The notes under the pieces were generated by a model. It saw nothing but the letters and a program-made list of their open reading frames with translations, was not told the DNA's origin and made no database searches. The position numbers were made by a program, and so were the translations under genes. DNA of 64,000 nucleotides from Dechloromonas sp. (GTDB taxonomy: Bacteria; Pseudomonadota; Gammaproteobacteria; Burkholderiales; Rhodocyclaceae): NCBI GenBank assembly GCA_011391255.1, contig JAABQV010000009.1, positions 62,001 to 126,000 of the forward strand. Direction: 5' to 3'. Numbering within the stretch: the first letter of the stretch is position 1; each line of letters starts with the position of its first letter. Positions 31,553 through 44,842 of the stretch are shown here, piece by piece.

Positions 31553-34500
31553 TTACGCCGCATCCCTCATTTTCAAAGCTTCTTCGATATCGACTTCCAC
31601 CACGCGTGAAACGCCGGACTCCTGCATCGTTACGCCAACAAGCTGCTCGGCCATTTCCATGGCGATTTTATTATGGGAGATGAATAGAAATTGCGTGTTG
31701 GCCGACATTTTCTTCACCATATTACAAAAACGCTCAGTGTTGCTGTCGTCGAGCGGCGCATCGACCTCATCGAGCAGGCAGAACGGCGCCGGGTTTAGCT
31801 GGAACATCGAGAAAACCAGCGCAATTGCGGTCAACGCCTTTTCGCCGCCGGAAAGTAAATGGATGGTCGAGTTCTTTTTGCCCGGCGGTTGGGCGATGAC
31901 CTGAACGCCGGCATCAAGAATTTCATCTCCAGTCATCACCAGTTCGGCGCGCCCGCCACCAAAAAGCTCGGGAAAAAGTTGCCCGAAATGGCCGTTGACC
32001 GCATCAAAGGTTGATTTGAGCAAATCGCGCGTTTCGCGGTCGATACGGCGGATGGCATTTTCCAGCGTTTCCATCGCTTCGTTGAGGTCGGCCGCTTGCA
32101 TATCAAGATAGCCCTTGCGCTCGGTCGCCGTCTCCAGTTCCCGCAAGGCGGCCAGATTGACCGCGCCAAGTTCGTTGATGACGTTGCCAAGCCGCGTGAT
32201 TTCGCCTTGCAAACCAGCTGGACGGGCGCTGCCAAGCTTGCCCTGAAGGGCTTCTTCATTGGCGCCGGCCTCCAGCAACTGTTGGGTGAATTGCTCGGTA
32301 TTGAGTGCCGCCGCTTGTTCTTTCAGCTTGAGATCGCCGATGCGCACACGCAACGGCTCCAACCCCTGCTCGATACGCAGGCGCTGCTCTTCGAGGCCGC
32401 GCAGGGCGGCGGTGGCTGCTTCAAGTGCATTGCGCCTTTCGGCCAGCGCTTTTTCCTTTTCCTGACGCAATTCCAGTGCTGCCTGCAGGTTGCCCTCCAT
32501 AATATCGGGCGGCACGGCGGCGACCTGTTCGGCACACTGTGCGCGATCTTTTTCGATGCGCCCCAGTTCGCGCTGGGCGGTCGCTAGTTGGGCAAAAATG
32601 TCCTGCAATTTGCTTTCAGCTTCGCGCAGGGAAAATTGCGCTTCGCGCAGCGCCCGGTCGAAATCGGCATTGCGCTCGCGTTCGGCACGCACGGCACGTT
32701 CTGCCTCATCGAGGCGGTTTTGCGCGCCAGCGACGAGAACGCGGATACGGCTCAGACCGTCGCGTACTTCAGCGATTTTTTCGTCCGCCGCCATGTCGCG
32801 CTCGCGCTCGCTCTCTTCTTCCTCGGCCAGTTCAGTCAGTTGCTCCTGCTGGCGCTCCTTCTGCTCGCGATAGCGCTCAATCGCCTGCGCCAGCTTGACC
32901 ACTTCAAGCTGCACGGCATGCACGCGTTGCTGGCGGTCATTGATGTATTGGCGCGTCTCGCCGACTTCCTCGCGCTTGTCGTCGAGTTGCTCGTCGAGCA
33001 TCGCCAGTTGCTCGCGAATACCTTCGGCTTTTTCTTCAAAGATGGCGATGCCCTCGCCCAGGGTTTCGATTTCGCGCTGGCGTTCGAGCAGGCCATGCTC
33101 ACTCTTGTCCGGTGAGAAAAAAGTCAGGCTGTTGCGCGTAACTAAGTCACCGGTCGGTGTTACATAAACATTACCAAACCGCAACTTATCGCGCATAGTT
33201 AAAGCATATTCTAACTTTTCGGCGGTGATGACCGGGCTTAGCCAGTCATTCAATACAGCGGCAAGCGCAGGATTGTCGCAACGTACTTGATGATTGAGGC
33301 TTGTTGCGGTCAACGCCGTTTCCGGGGCCAATAATTGGGTGCCCGGCAAGATCACGCTCAAGTGCGCATCCGGCCGGTCGTGCAACCACTCGTCGAGGCG
33401 AGTGGCATCGTCACAGGCGATGGCGCTCAGGCGCTCGCGCAAGACCGCCTCAACAGCTGATTCCCAACCAGCTTCAACATGAATCTGCTGCCAGAGCGGC
33501 TTGGCGGCATCGAGGCCATGGCGCTGCAACCATTCCGGCAATTTTCCGCTTTGTTGCGTGCGCGCCTGCATTTGCTCCAGCGCGCTGCAACGCGCCTGCC
33601 CGGCGGCCAGTTCGCGCTCGATGCGCTGCAAATCCTCCTGCACCTGACGGCGTTCAGCTTCGAGTTGCGGCATTTCGAGTTGTAATTGCTGAAGCTGATC
33701 CTGATCGCCGGCCAGTTCTTCGCGCAGCAATGAGAGCTCTTCTTCCTTCTCGGCAAGATCGAGGGCGTCGGGTGCCGCATCGCCGCCAGCCTCTTCGCGC
33801 AGCCGCTCGCGGCGCAGCGTAATCGCCTGCAAGGCGCGTTGCGCGTGCGCCTTGTTGGTCAATTCAACCTCCAGGCGCTGCTCGCCGTTGGCGGTGCGCG
33901 TGCGCAAACGCTGCAACTCTTCCTGCGCCTGGGTATGGCTTTCTTCAACCTGTGGCGCGATATTCATTTGCTGATGCAGGCGCTCGTCGGCCTCTTCGAC
34001 GCGCAAGCGGGTGATCTCCTGCAATTCTTCCCATTTTTGCCGGTCGACCGCCAGCTTCTCGGCGGTTTCGCTCCATTGCGCCAGTTCGCCTTCCAGTTGC
34101 GCCAAACGCGCCTCCAACTGGCTATGCGATTCGCGCCGGTGGCGAATTTCCGCCTCCAGCTTGGCGACTTCGGCATTGGCCGAGTACATCTCACTCTGCG
34201 CGTTATGCAGCGCGTCGCCGGCAGAAAAATGCGCTTCGCGGGTGGCCTCGGCCCGCGCTTCAGTTTCGCGCAAGGCGGCACTTTGCGCCTCAAGTTCGGT
34301 CGTGGCGCGCTCGACTTCGAGCGATAAACGCTGGCGTTCCGCCTCCGCTTCACGCTTCTTCAGTAGCCACAACAATTGCTGACGCTGTACAAGTTGTTCG
34401 TTAAGCGCGTGATAACGACGCGCCACTTCGGCCTGAGCGCCGAGTTTTTCAATCTGGTTACCGAGTTCAAGGCGAATATCCTCGACCCGCGTCAGATTCT

Positions 34501-35065
34501 CGCGGCTATCTTCCAGCCGCCCCTGAGTTTCCTTGCGCCGCTCCTTGTAGCGGGTAACACCCGCTGCTTCTTCAAGAAAAACCCGTAAATCATCCGGCCG
34601 CGCCTCAATGATGCGCGAAATCATGCCCTGCCCGATGATCGCATAAGCTCGTGGCCCAAGGCCGGTGCCCAGGAAAAGATCGGTAATATCCTTGCGCCGC
34701 ACCTTCAAATTATTGATGAAGTAATCCGACTGCCCCTGGCGTGACAGCGTGCGCTTGACCGACAACTCGGTGTATTGCGACCACTGGCCGAGCGCGCGAC
34801 CGAGCAGGTTCTCGAAAATCAGCTCGACGGAAGCCCGCGAAACCGGCTTGCGGTTCGATGAGCCGTTGAAGATGACGTCCATCATCGACTCGCCACGCAA
34901 CTCCGAGGCTTTCGACTCGCCCAGCACCCAGCGCACGGCATCCATGATGTTGGATTTGCCGCAGCCGTTCGGGCCAACGACGCCAACCAGTTGCCCGGGC
35001 AGGGAAACCGCAGTCGGATCGACGAAGGATTTGAAGCCGGCAAGTTTGAGCTTGATCAGACGCAT
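31553..35065 (-). CDS. smc: Chromosome segregation protein SMC
   Basis: A 1170-aa condensin ATPase. Walker A GPNGCGKSN (about 31-39), a long coiled coil, a hinge near 500-640, a second coiled coil, then the ABC signature HLLSGGEKALTAIAL and Walker B FCLLDEVDAPLDD. ATG 35065 (MRLIKLKLAGFKSF) is chosen over an in-frame TTG at 35086 because family proteins begin at that point. First gene of the seven-gene minus-strand operon. No scpA or scpB genes are in this window. Confidence 0.97.
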   Translation of the reverse strand: MRLIKLKLAGFKSFVDPTAVSLPGQLVGVVGPNGCGKSNIMDAVRWVLGESKASELRGESMMDVIFNGSSNRKPVSRASVELIFENLLGRALGQWSQYTELSVKRTLSRQGQSDYFINNLKVRRKDITDLFLGTGLGPRAYAIIGQGMISRIIEARPDDLRVFLEEAAGVTRYKERRKETQGRLEDSRENLTRVEDIRLELGNQIEKLGAQAEVARRYHALNEQLVQRQQLLWLLKKREAEAERQRLSLEVERATTELEAQSAALRETEARAEATREAHFSAGDALHNAQSEMYSANAEVAKLEAEIRHRRESHSQLEARLAQLEGELAQWSETAEKLAVDRQKWEELQEITRLRVEEADERLHQQMNIAPQVEESHTQAQEELQRLRTRTANGEQRLEVELTNKAHAQRALQAITLRRERLREEAGGDAAPDALDLAEKEEELSLLREELAGDQDQLQQLQLEMPQLEAERRQVQEDLQRIERELAAGQARCSALEQMQARTQQSGKLPEWLQRHGLDAAKPLWQQIHVEAGWESAVEAVLRERLSAIACDDATRLDEWLHDRPDAHLSVILPGTQLLAPETALTATSLNHQVRCDNPALAAVLNDWLSPVITAEKLEYALTMRDKLRFGNVYVTPTGDLVTRNSLTFFSPDKSEHGLLERQREIETLGEGIAIFEEKAEGIREQLAMLDEQLDDKREEVGETRQYINDRQQRVHAVQLEVVKLAQAIERYREQKERQQEQLTELAEEEESERERDMAADEKIAEVRDGLSRIRVLVAGAQNRLDEAERAVRAERERNADFDRALREAQFSLREAESKLQDIFAQLATAQRELGRIEKDRAQCAEQVAAVPPDIMEGNLQAALELRQEKEKALAERRNALEAATAALRGLEEQRLRIEQGLEPLRVRIGDLKLKEQAAALNTEQFTQQLLEAGANEEALQGKLGSARPAGLQGEITRLGNVINELGAVNLAALRELETATERKGYLDMQAADLNEAMETLENAIRRIDRETRDLLKSTFDAVNGHFGQLFPELFGGGRAELVMTGDEILDAGVQVIAQPPGKKNSTIHLLSGGEKALTAIALVFSMFQLNPAPFCLLDEVDAPLDDSNTERFCNMVKKMSANTQFLFISHNKIAMEMAEQLVGVTMQESGVSRVVEVDIEEALKMRDAA

Positions 35066-35110
35066 GGATAAGTCGGGCAGGCGCAAAACGCCCGGCCTTG
35101 AAGGGGGTCG

Positions 35111-35116
35111 TATAAT
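35111..35116 (+). promoter_or_regulatory. TATAAT -10 box in the smc/deaminase divergent region
   Basis: A consensus TATAAT 76 bp before the deaminase GTG. The complementary strand reads TATTAT one base away and could serve smc. No good -35 is visible for either direction. Confidence 0.35.
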
Positions 35117-35203
35117 AGCATCGCCCCATCCGGGAGAATTTTTCGACCAGTTTTTAGTGCAGCATTAATCTCACAAGTTACTTTAAATAAAGTGATCAAC
35201 CAA

Positions 35204-35677
35204 ATGATTAATGACGATTTATTTATTGATAAAGCAATCAAACTTGCGCAAAAAAGCGCTGACTCCGGCGCCGGCGGCCCGTTTGGTGCCGTCGTCGTTC
35301 TTGACGGGAAAATTATCGGCGAAGGCTGGAATCGCGTCGTTGCCGGCAATGACCCAACCGCCCACGCCGAAATCATGGCGATCCGCGCGGCGTGTCTTGC
35401 GGTCAACGGTTTTCATTTGCCGAAATCCACGCTTTATGCCTCCAGCGAGCCGTGCCCAATGTGTTTATCGGCCGCCTACTGGGCACGTATTGAACGCATC
35501 GTTTTCGCCAATCGGCGCTGCGCGGCCGCCGCTATCGGTTTTTGTGACGATGAGTTGTATCAGGAACTGAGCCTGCCGCTGGCCGAGCGCCGCATCAAGA
35601 TGGAATACCATCCGCACCCCGATGCACTGTCACCGCTGCAAAGCTGGTTTAACAAGCCCGGTCGCCAGTCGTATTAA
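35204..35677 (+). CDS. Nucleoside/guanine deaminase (CMP/dCMP deaminase fold)
   Basis: A 157-aa zinc deaminase. HAEIMAIRAA holds the first zinc ligand and catalytic Glu, and EPCPMCLSAAYWARI the two Cys ligands. The C-terminal tail with FCDDELYQELSLPLAERRI resembles bacterial guanine deaminase (GuaD) more than tRNA adenosine deaminase TadA. A GTG at 35192 in frame would add four residues; neither start has a clear ribosome-binding site. The 3' end overlaps the convergent 35674-36051 gene by 4 bp. Confidence 0.88.
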   Translation: MINDDLFIDKAIKLAQKSADSGAGGPFGAVVVLDGKIIGEGWNRVVAGNDPTAHAEIMAIRAACLAVNGFHLPKSTLYASSEPCPMCLSAAYWARIERIVFANRRCAAAAIGFCDDELYQELSLPLAERRIKMEYHPHPDALSPLQSWFNKPGRQSY

Positions 35678-36051
35678 CGTCGCTCAACGCGAAACTCCAT
35701 CCGATTACCTTGCGCATCAACGCCGCTGCCTTTCCAGGAACGGCAGCTGATCGCCTCCCAGCGCAACGCAATCTCGCGGCCATCGGTGCAGCGCATCCGG
35801 CCTTCTCCACTTTCATCCTGACAACTGCCGGGCTCTCCTGAAACCTTGGCCGGGAAAGCTTCGCCGTCGCAGCTCAAGCGCCCTTCACGGTCGTTAAGAA
35901 TAAAACGCCCACCGCCACGATTGCCTGGATAGCCTTTGCCACGCATCTCCCCGGCGACATCGCTCAAGCTGCCGCGTGCCTGATAGCCAATGGCACAGGC
36001 AGTGCCAATTAGTGAGGCAACAAAAATGATCAGGATTAAGCGCTTGTTCAC
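35674..36051 (-). CDS. Small membrane-anchored or exported hypothetical protein
   Basis: A 125-aa protein with an N-terminal hydrophobic segment (RLILIIFVASLIGTACAIGY) that may be a signal anchor or a poor lipobox. The exported part contains four cysteines (LSCDGE, GSCQDES, MRCTDG, ISCRSW) suited to disulfides, and a Gly-rich stretch (KGYPGNRGGGRF). No family recognised. It is convergent with the deaminase and divergent from dapC. Confidence 0.7.
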   Translation of the reverse strand: MNKRLILIIFVASLIGTACAIGYQARGSLSDVAGEMRGKGYPGNRGGGRFILNDREGRLSCDGEAFPAKVSGEPGSCQDESGEGRMRCTDGREIALRWEAISCRSWKGSGVDAQGNRMEFRVERR

Positions 36052-36110
36052 AAGGCAGCAGGCTTGTTTTCAGGGATAATTCTGCTTTTTACACCACATT
36101 CGACGCCGAC

Positions 36111-37301
36111 GTGAATCCGCATCTCGCCCAACTCCAGCCTTACCCCTTTGAAAAGCTGCGCGCCCTGTTTGCCGGCGTGACGCCCAACCCGCAGCTCAAG
36201 GAAATCAAGCTATCGATTGGCGAGCCGCAGCACGCAACGCCGCCTTTCATTATGGAGGCGCTGGCCAATGGTCTCAAGGGACTCGCCAATTACCCGACGA
36301 CCGCCGGCGTTCCCGCACTGCGCCAAGCCATCGCCAAATGGTGCCAGCGCCGTTATGGGCTGGATCTGAATGCAGAAACCGAGATTGTTCCGGTCAACGG
36401 CTCACGCGAGGCACTTTTTTCCTTCGCCCAGGCGGTCATTGACCCCAGTCGCGGTCATTTGCCGCTGGTCGTCAGTCCTAACCCGTTCTATCAGATTTAC
36501 GAAGGTGCTGCCTATCTGGCCGGCGCCGAGCCACGCTTCCTGAATAATCTGCCCGACAACGATTTTGCTTTCGATTACGCCAGCTTAAGCGATGAGGAAT
36601 GGTCGCGCGTTCAACTGTTTTACGTTTGTTCGCCGGGCAACCCGACCGGCAAGGTGTTTTCGCTTGAGGACTGGAAAACCCTCTTTGACTTGTCAGACAA
36701 ATACGGTTTCGTCATCGCTTCCGACGAATGTTACTCAGAAATCTACTTTGACGAAGCCAATCCGCCGATTGGTGGCCTTCAGGCTGCCCAACTACTCGGG
36801 CGCTCGAATGAGCGGCTGGTGATGTTTTCCAGCCTCTCGAAGCGCTCCAACGTGCCCGGCATGCGCTCCGGTTTCGTTGCCGGCGATGCCAATATTCTCA
36901 AGAATTTCCTGCTCTACCGCACCTATCATGGCTGCGCCATGGCACCGCCGGTGCAAACGGCATCGATCGCCGCCTGGAACGACGAGGCGCATGTTCTCGA
37001 CAACCGCAACCAGTATCGCGCCAAATTCGCCGCCTGCACGCCGCTGATCAGTGAAGTGCTCGGCACGGCAATGCCGGATGCCGGTTTTTACCTGTGGGCA
37101 AAAACCCCGATTCCGGATACCGAATTCGCCCGTGGTCTGCTCGAACACTATAATGTGGTGGTTTTACCCGGTAGCTTTCTCGCCCGCGAAGTTGGCGGCG
37201 TCAATCCCGGTAAAGATTTCATTCGTATCGCCCTGGTTGCCTCTCTGGACGAGTGTCTTGAGGCCGCCAAACGTATTCAACAGTTCGCAAAACAACTTTA
37301 A
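36111..37301 (+). CDS. dapC: N-succinyldiaminopimelate aminotransferase
   Basis: A 396-aa class I/II PLP aminotransferase of the lysine/DAP pathway. The PLP Lys lies in SSLSKRSNVPGMRSGFVAG, and VCSPGNPTGKVFS with ASDECYSEIYFDE are the usual cofactor-site blocks. GTG 36111 is the start. The next gene is dapD 15 bp downstream, which fixes the pathway role. Confidence 0.95.
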   Translation: MNPHLAQLQPYPFEKLRALFAGVTPNPQLKEIKLSIGEPQHATPPFIMEALANGLKGLANYPTTAGVPALRQAIAKWCQRRYGLDLNAETEIVPVNGSREALFSFAQAVIDPSRGHLPLVVSPNPFYQIYEGAAYLAGAEPRFLNNLPDNDFAFDYASLSDEEWSRVQLFYVCSPGNPTGKVFSLEDWKTLFDLSDKYGFVIASDECYSEIYFDEANPPIGGLQAAQLLGRSNERLVMFSSLSKRSNVPGMRSGFVAGDANILKNFLLYRTYHGCAMAPPVQTASIAAWNDEAHVLDNRNQYRAKFAACTPLISEVLGTAMPDAGFYLWAKTPIPDTEFARGLLEHYNVVVLPGSFLAREVGGVNPGKDFIRIALVASLDECLEAAKRIQQFAKQL

Positions 37302-37316
37302 TTTTTGGAGACCAGT

Positions 37317-38135
37317 ATGAGCCATCCGCTACAAGCCATTATCGAAGAACTTTGGGAAATCCGCAGCGAGCTTTCCCCGCAATCCCCGATCGACACTATC
37401 GCTGCCATCAACCAGGTGGTCGGCATGCTTGATTCCGGCGCTCTGCGCGTTGCCGAAAAAATCAACGGTGACTGGGTGACCCATCAATGGATCAAAAAGG
37501 CCGTCCTGCTCTCCTTCCGCGTGCGTGATAACCGCGTTCAGGAAGCCGGCGACATCCGCTATTACGACAAGGTTGACACCAAGTTTGAAGGCTGGACTGA
37601 GGCACAATTCAAGGAAGGCGGTTTCCGTGTTGTTCCCGGTGCCATCGCCCGCAAAGGCTCCTATATCGCTAAAAATGCCGTGCTGCTGCCCTCCTTCGTC
37701 AATATCGGCGCCTACGTCGATGAAGCGACCATGGTTGATGCCTGGGTGACGGTTGGTTCATGCGCGCAGATCGGCAAAAACGTGCACCTTTCCGGCGGCG
37801 TTGGTATCGGCGGCGTCCTTGAGCCGCTACAGGCCAACCCGACGATCATCGAAGACAACTGCTTCATCGGTGCCCGTTCGGAAGTTGTCGAAGGCGTCAT
37901 CATCGGCGAGAACTCGGTGCTCTCAATGGGTGTCTACATAGGCCAGAGCACCCCACTTTATGACCGCGAAACCGGAGAAATCACCTATGGCCGTGTTCCG
38001 CCGGGTTCAGTCGTGATTAGCGGCACCTTGCCGAAGGCTAACGGCGCCTACAACCTCTACGCCGCCATTATCGTCAAGAAGGTCGACGCACAAACCCGTG
38101 CCAAGACTAGTATTAATGAATTGTTGCGCGCCTAA
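37317..38135 (+). CDS. dapD: Tetrahydrodipicolinate N-succinyltransferase
   Basis: A 272-aa left-handed beta-helix enzyme that succinylates tetrahydrodipicolinate. Hexapeptide turns such as [20 protein letters not shown] and the block [20 protein letters not shown] are DapD-specific. ATG 37317 with GGAG six bases upstream is preferred over the in-frame TTG 37305. Confidence 0.97.
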   Translation: MSHPLQAIIEELWEIRSELSPQSPIDTIAAINQVVGMLDSGALRVAEKINGDWVTHQWIKKAVLLSFRVRDNRVQEAGDIRYYDKVDTKFEGWTEAQFKEGGFRVVPGAIARKGSYIAKNAVLLPSFVNIGAYVDEATMVDAWVTVGSCAQIGKNVHLSGGVGIGGVLEPLQANPTIIEDNCFIGARSEVVEGVIIGENSVLSMGVYIGQSTPLYDRETGEITYGRVPPGSVVISGTLPKANGAYNLYAAIIVKKVDAQTRAKTSINELLRA

Positions 38136-38165
38136 TTGTTGCCTTAAAGACCCGGAGGTCTTGCG

Positions 38166-41373
<3,208 letters not shown>

Positions 41374-41394
41374 ACTCCAGAAATTCAGAGCAAA

Positions 41395-41423
41395 AAAAAG
41401 CCAGCGACTCGCGCTGGCTTTTT
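41395..41423. terminator. Bidirectional terminator between prmB and phasin
   Basis: A 12-bp stem AAAAAGCCAGCG / CGCTGGCTTTTT with loop ACTCG, flanked by A and T runs, between convergent genes. It should end both transcripts. Confidence 0.92.
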
Positions 41424-41443
41424 GCTGTTCGCCTTTTAAGCGC

Positions 41444-41980
41444 TTAAGCGGCTTTCTTGGCAGCCTTCGGTGCAGCAGCCTTGGCGGCTTGAACGCTTGC
41501 AACAACGCTGGCTTGAGCAACTTCGGTAGCCTGCTTGGCAGCCTTGTTTAGACCTTCGTAAGCTTCGTTGGCAGCGGTGATGGCAGACTTGACAGCAGCA
41601 ACAGCGGCTTCAGAACCAGCCGGTGCAGCAGCCAGGGTCTTTTCGACGAGGCCTTCAACATTGGCCTTGGCAGTAGCAACCTGAACTTCAACTTCTTTGG
41701 CCATCTTGTCTTTGGTTTCGGTAGCGATAGCGTAGACATTACGTGAGTAAGCCATGCCCTTTTCGAGGGTCGGCGCAGCCAGTTCTTTCTGCATGCTGAC
41801 GAAAGACTGAACATCCTTGGCGCCCATCATTGCGGACACGTTTGCGAAGGCAGCTTCGAAGAAGGAACGGGCAGAACTCAGGTTCAGAGCAGCAACGCGC
41901 TCGATACCGTCGATTGCGGTGTTACCGAAGAAAGAAATGGAATCGATACCAGCTTTGGCAAAATCCTGGGGCTTGTTCAT
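41444..41980 (-). CDS. Phasin, polyhydroxyalkanoate granule protein
   Basis: A 178-aa phasin-family protein that coats PHA granules. The N-terminal half (ISFFGNTAIDGIERVAALNL, SARSFFEAAFANVSAM) is amphipathic and helical, and the C-terminus is an Ala-Lys-rich tail (AAKAAAPKAAKKAA). An AGGAG ribosome-binding site lies 7 bases before ATG 41980. Two PhaR-like palindromes in the upstream 120 bp suggest repression when granules are absent. Confidence 0.93.
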   Translation of the reverse strand: MNKPQDFAKAGIDSISFFGNTAIDGIERVAALNLSSARSFFEAAFANVSAMMGAKDVQSFVSMQKELAAPTLEKGMAYSRNVYAIATETKDKMAKEVEVQVATAKANVEGLVEKTLAAAPAGSEAAVAAVKSAITAANEAYEGLNKAAKQATEVAQASVVASVQAAKAAAPKAAKKAA

Positions 41981-42023
41981 GGTGGTTCTCCTGAAGGTTG
42001 ATTAAATTGAGTTTGAAAGTTTT

Positions 42024-42038
42024 TGTTGCACTGCAACA
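42024..42038. promoter_or_regulatory. PhaR-like operator, proximal copy
   Basis: A perfect palindrome TGTTGCA-C-TGCAACA, 44 bp before the phasin start. PhaR repressors of PHA producers bind TGC-rich palindromes near phasin genes. Assignment to PhaR is inference, and no phaR gene is in the window. Confidence 0.6.
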
Positions 42039-42082
42039 TGACTCCAATTGTACGCACCAAACTCGCGATGTCAACACCTTTT

Positions 42083-42097
42083 TGTTGCAGTGCACCA
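42083..42097. promoter_or_regulatory. PhaR-like operator, distal copy
   Basis: TGTTGCA-G-TGCACCA, the same left half-site as 42024-42038 with a degenerate right half, 59 bp centre to centre from it. It also lies just after the stop of the minus-strand zinc-ribbon gene. Confidence 0.5.
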
Positions 42098-42107
42098 ATT
42101 TAATTTA

Positions 42108-43154
42108 TCAGGCACTTCCGTTCCTTGCGATTGAACCACAGGCCTGGCAAAACAGCGAAAATGCACTCTTCCGTTCATTGCACATCTGGCAGTGATCAAA
42201 GAGACAAATGCCGCAGTGCGGGCAAAAATCGATAGCGGTATTTTTCAGATCAACCGGCCGCTCGCACCCCGGGCAAACGTTCTTGGCGAGTCGAGCCAGC
42301 GCGGTGTCGTAGCTCAGTTCCTTGCGCCTTTCGAGATCGGGCAAGGTTTCGTTCAATTTCTGCCGTTCAAGATAGCGATTCAGCGAAATAATCGCCTGAC
42401 GCCCGACCAGAACCGTGATGACGATCCCCACCACATAGCGTACATAGCCGCCATAACTCGGCAGGTAAGGCACCAGCTCGACAAAGAAGGCAAACAACGC
42501 AAAGTAAATAAAGCCCCAGACAAACGGCCAATAGGTGCTCTGGCGCTTCTTTACGAACAGCCAGCCGGCAAGGCCAAGCAAGGGTAGCGTCAGCACCAGG
42601 CGATAGCCAAAAACCCGCAACTCCTGCCAGCGCAAGGCATCATTCAATTTCTCGGAGGCCGCCAGCTGCAGTTCGCGCAAGCGTTCCTGCGCATGATGTT
42701 CAGCCTGTTCGGCATCGAGCGATTTTTGCTGCTCAATCTCAACCAACGTCAACGCTTTGCGCTCGGCGGCCTTTAATTCATCAAGCGCCTGCGTCCGGGT
42801 CAACAACTCGCCATCCTGCTCCGGGCGCTGCGTTACGTGCCGGGTGGCTAGCCAGTTATTGAAGGTTTCCCGCACGGTTGCCGCATTGGCGCGCGCCGAA
42901 TTCAGTTTAAGCCCAGCCTGATCCAGCGCTTCCTGCGCCTCCTGGCGAGCTTTTTGGGTTTGCTTGATGGCAGTCCGCGAGACATTGGCTGCCTCCTTGT
43001 CGATAAAGTCTTCCTGCGCGTAGCGCTGCTCGACTTTGGGCAGGTTCTCGACTACCGTTCCGCCAAGACCAATCAGAAAACTGGAAAAAATAGCAGCGAC
43101 CAGCCACAGGCCAAGGCGAAACCATTTCTCAGACAGCCGCAAGGATTTGCTCAT
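42108..43154 (-). CDS. Membrane protein with coiled coil and C-terminal zinc ribbons
   Basis: A 348-aa protein from ATG 43154 ([20 protein letters not shown] ribosome-binding site). A first transmembrane helix ([17 protein letters not shown]), a helical coiled-coil region (about 45-175), three further hydrophobic segments ([49 protein letters not shown]), then C-terminal cysteine pairs: [23 protein letters not shown] and FCQACG. The zinc ribbons face the cytoplasm if the N-terminus is inside. No known family identified. It overlaps the DUF808 gene by ATGA, so the two probably work together. Confidence 0.82.
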   Translation of the reverse strand: MSKSLRLSEKWFRLGLWLVAAIFSSFLIGLGGTVVENLPKVEQRYAQEDFIDKEAANVSRTAIKQTQKARQEAQEALDQAGLKLNSARANAATVRETFNNWLATRHVTQRPEQDGELLTRTQALDELKAAERKALTLVEIEQQKSLDAEQAEHHAQERLRELQLAASEKLNDALRWQELRVFGYRLVLTLPLLGLAGWLFVKKRQSTYWPFVWGFIYFALFAFFVELVPYLPSYGGYVRYVVGIVITVLVGRQAIISLNRYLERQKLNETLPDLERRKELSYDTALARLAKNVCPGCERPVDLKNTAIDFCPHCGICLFDHCQMCNERKSAFSLFCQACGSIARNGSA

Positions 43155-44095
43155 TGGACTTTTCCTTTCAACGCCTGTTTTACCGCAGAAAATGCTTTGA
43201 AAGCGAGCAGTGCCAACGCACCGCAAAAGATCCCGAACAAGGCATCCAGCGTAACCGGCGTAAGTACCTTGAGGACAACCCCGACGCCCGCCACCGCGCC
43301 GACTACCTCAGCACTATGCTCAATTGCGTGATGGACCAGCGGAATGCCATGCGTCAATATGCCGCCGCCGACCATAAACATCGCTGCCGTGCCGATCACG
43401 GCCAGCGACTTCATCAGTTTCGGTGCGGCGAGCAGCAAACCTTTACCGACCACGCGAGCCACTGCACTGGTTTTTTGCAGCAGGTAGAGCCCTGCGTCAT
43501 CCATTTTGACGATGCCGGCGACAATCCCATAAACACCTACCGTCATGATCAAGCCGATACCGCTGAGTACAGCAACCTGCGACATGAAGGGCTGATCGGC
43601 CACGGTACCGAGCGCAATGACGATAATTTCCGCCGAAAGCACAAAATCGGTGCGAATGGCGCCCTTGATCTTGTCCGCCTCGAAAACCTCCATATCGACA
43701 TTCTCGTCAGCAAGCGCGGCAACCTCCCCGGCATGGCTGGCGGCATCCTCCTCGGCGCTATGCAAAAACTTGTGCGCCAGCTTTTCCACCCCCTCAAAAC
43801 ACAAGTACAAGCCACCAATCATCAACAAGGGCGTCACCGCCCACGGAATAAAAGCACTGATCGCCAGCGCTGTCGGCACCAGAATTAGTTTGTTTTTGAA
43901 AGAGCCGACGGCCACCGCCCAAACCACCGGCAGTTCGCGCTCGGCGCGCACCCCGGAAACCTGCTGGGCATTGAGCGCCAGATCATCGCCCAGCACGCCA
44001 GCCGTTTTTTTGGCAGCGACCTTGGTCATTAACGCGACATCGTCGAGAACCGAAGCGATGTCATCAATTAGTGCAAGCAGGCTGGCTCCGGCCAT
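43151..44095 (-). CDS. DUF808 (YedI-like) inner-membrane protein
   Basis: A 314-aa multi-spanning membrane protein. The N-terminus [20 protein letters not shown] and the [17 protein letters not shown] block are the DUF808 signatures, followed by several hydrophobic helices such as [18 protein letters not shown] and [18 protein letters not shown]. Function of the family is unknown. It is first in a two-gene unit with the zinc-ribbon protein. Confidence 0.88.
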   Translation of the reverse strand: MAGASLLALIDDIASVLDDVALMTKVAAKKTAGVLGDDLALNAQQVSGVRAERELPVVWAVAVGSFKNKLILVPTALAISAFIPWAVTPLLMIGGLYLCFEGVEKLAHKFLHSAEEDAASHAGEVAALADENVDMEVFEADKIKGAIRTDFVLSAEIIVIALGTVADQPFMSQVAVLSGIGLIMTVGVYGIVAGIVKMDDAGLYLLQKTSAVARVVGKGLLLAAPKLMKSLAVIGTAAMFMVGGGILTHGIPLVHHAIEHSAEVVGAVAGVGVVLKVLTPVTLDALFGIFCGALALLAFKAFSAVKQALKGKVQ

Positions 44096-44252
44096 GGCGG
44101 TTCTTCCGTTTGGAGTAAAGGCGTGATTTTAATGATTAAAAGAAAAATCACACCTGAATAACCATGCGACCACAACTTTCGTGATTTGCGCTGCCGTGCA
44201 AGTCTATTACCGGTTTTGGCTGACAGCCCCCCCACTGACAGTCATTTTTTCG

Positions 44253-44561
44253 CTACTTGATCGCCTCAAAGAACTGCTGGCGCGCCTCCGCCAGCTCGCC
44301 CCGATCATCTTCCGGCACCAACCGCTCGCATGATTCGAAAAAACGCTCGAAGGCGGTTCGAACACGAACCGCTTCCAGCCGGCCTTTGACCAGCAATTTG
44401 TTAGCCTCCACTGCCGGCACATCCAATGGCGTCAGGATTGCGTGGCGCGGGATGATACGCGCCCCACCCTCTTCCGAGGAGGCCGTTAGCGGACCGGTTT
44501 TTACATAAACCACGCCTTCGTATTGAAAGCGGGCACCCATCAAGAGATGCTGAAGTTTCAT
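44253..44561 (-). CDS. Conserved-looking small hypothetical protein
   Basis: A 102-aa soluble protein with MKLQHLLMGARFQYEGVVYV at the N-terminus (beta-rich) and a helical C-terminus (ELAEARQQFFEAIK). No family recognised and no adjacent operon partner. Codon use is ordinary. The next 280 bp upstream (44562-44842) hold no gene. Confidence 0.6.
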   Translation of the reverse strand: MKLQHLLMGARFQYEGVVYVKTGPLTASSEEGGARIIPRHAILTPLDVPAVEANKLLVKGRLEAVRVRTAFERFFESCERLVPEDDRGELAEARQQFFEAIK

Positions 44562-44842
44562 TGCTTCTTTCAGAAAATCGGTTGATCAACCATTGGCCAG
44601 ATGGCCAACAATATCATCAACAGATAGTCCTCTCTACAACGTACGAGATGCCTTCAGAACCAGAGAGCTTAACTATTTTCGATCAAGCAGATCCAGCAAT
44701 GCAAGCATGCGGGCTCAGATTCGATTTTTACGTGCATTGTCCCGAAATCCTGCCGCCTTAAACTGTTATCCTGCCGACGCAATTCAGACGACCGTCCCGG
44801 CGCTTTGCCTTATGTAGTCCTCGTCACTCTCTCGGCATACCT

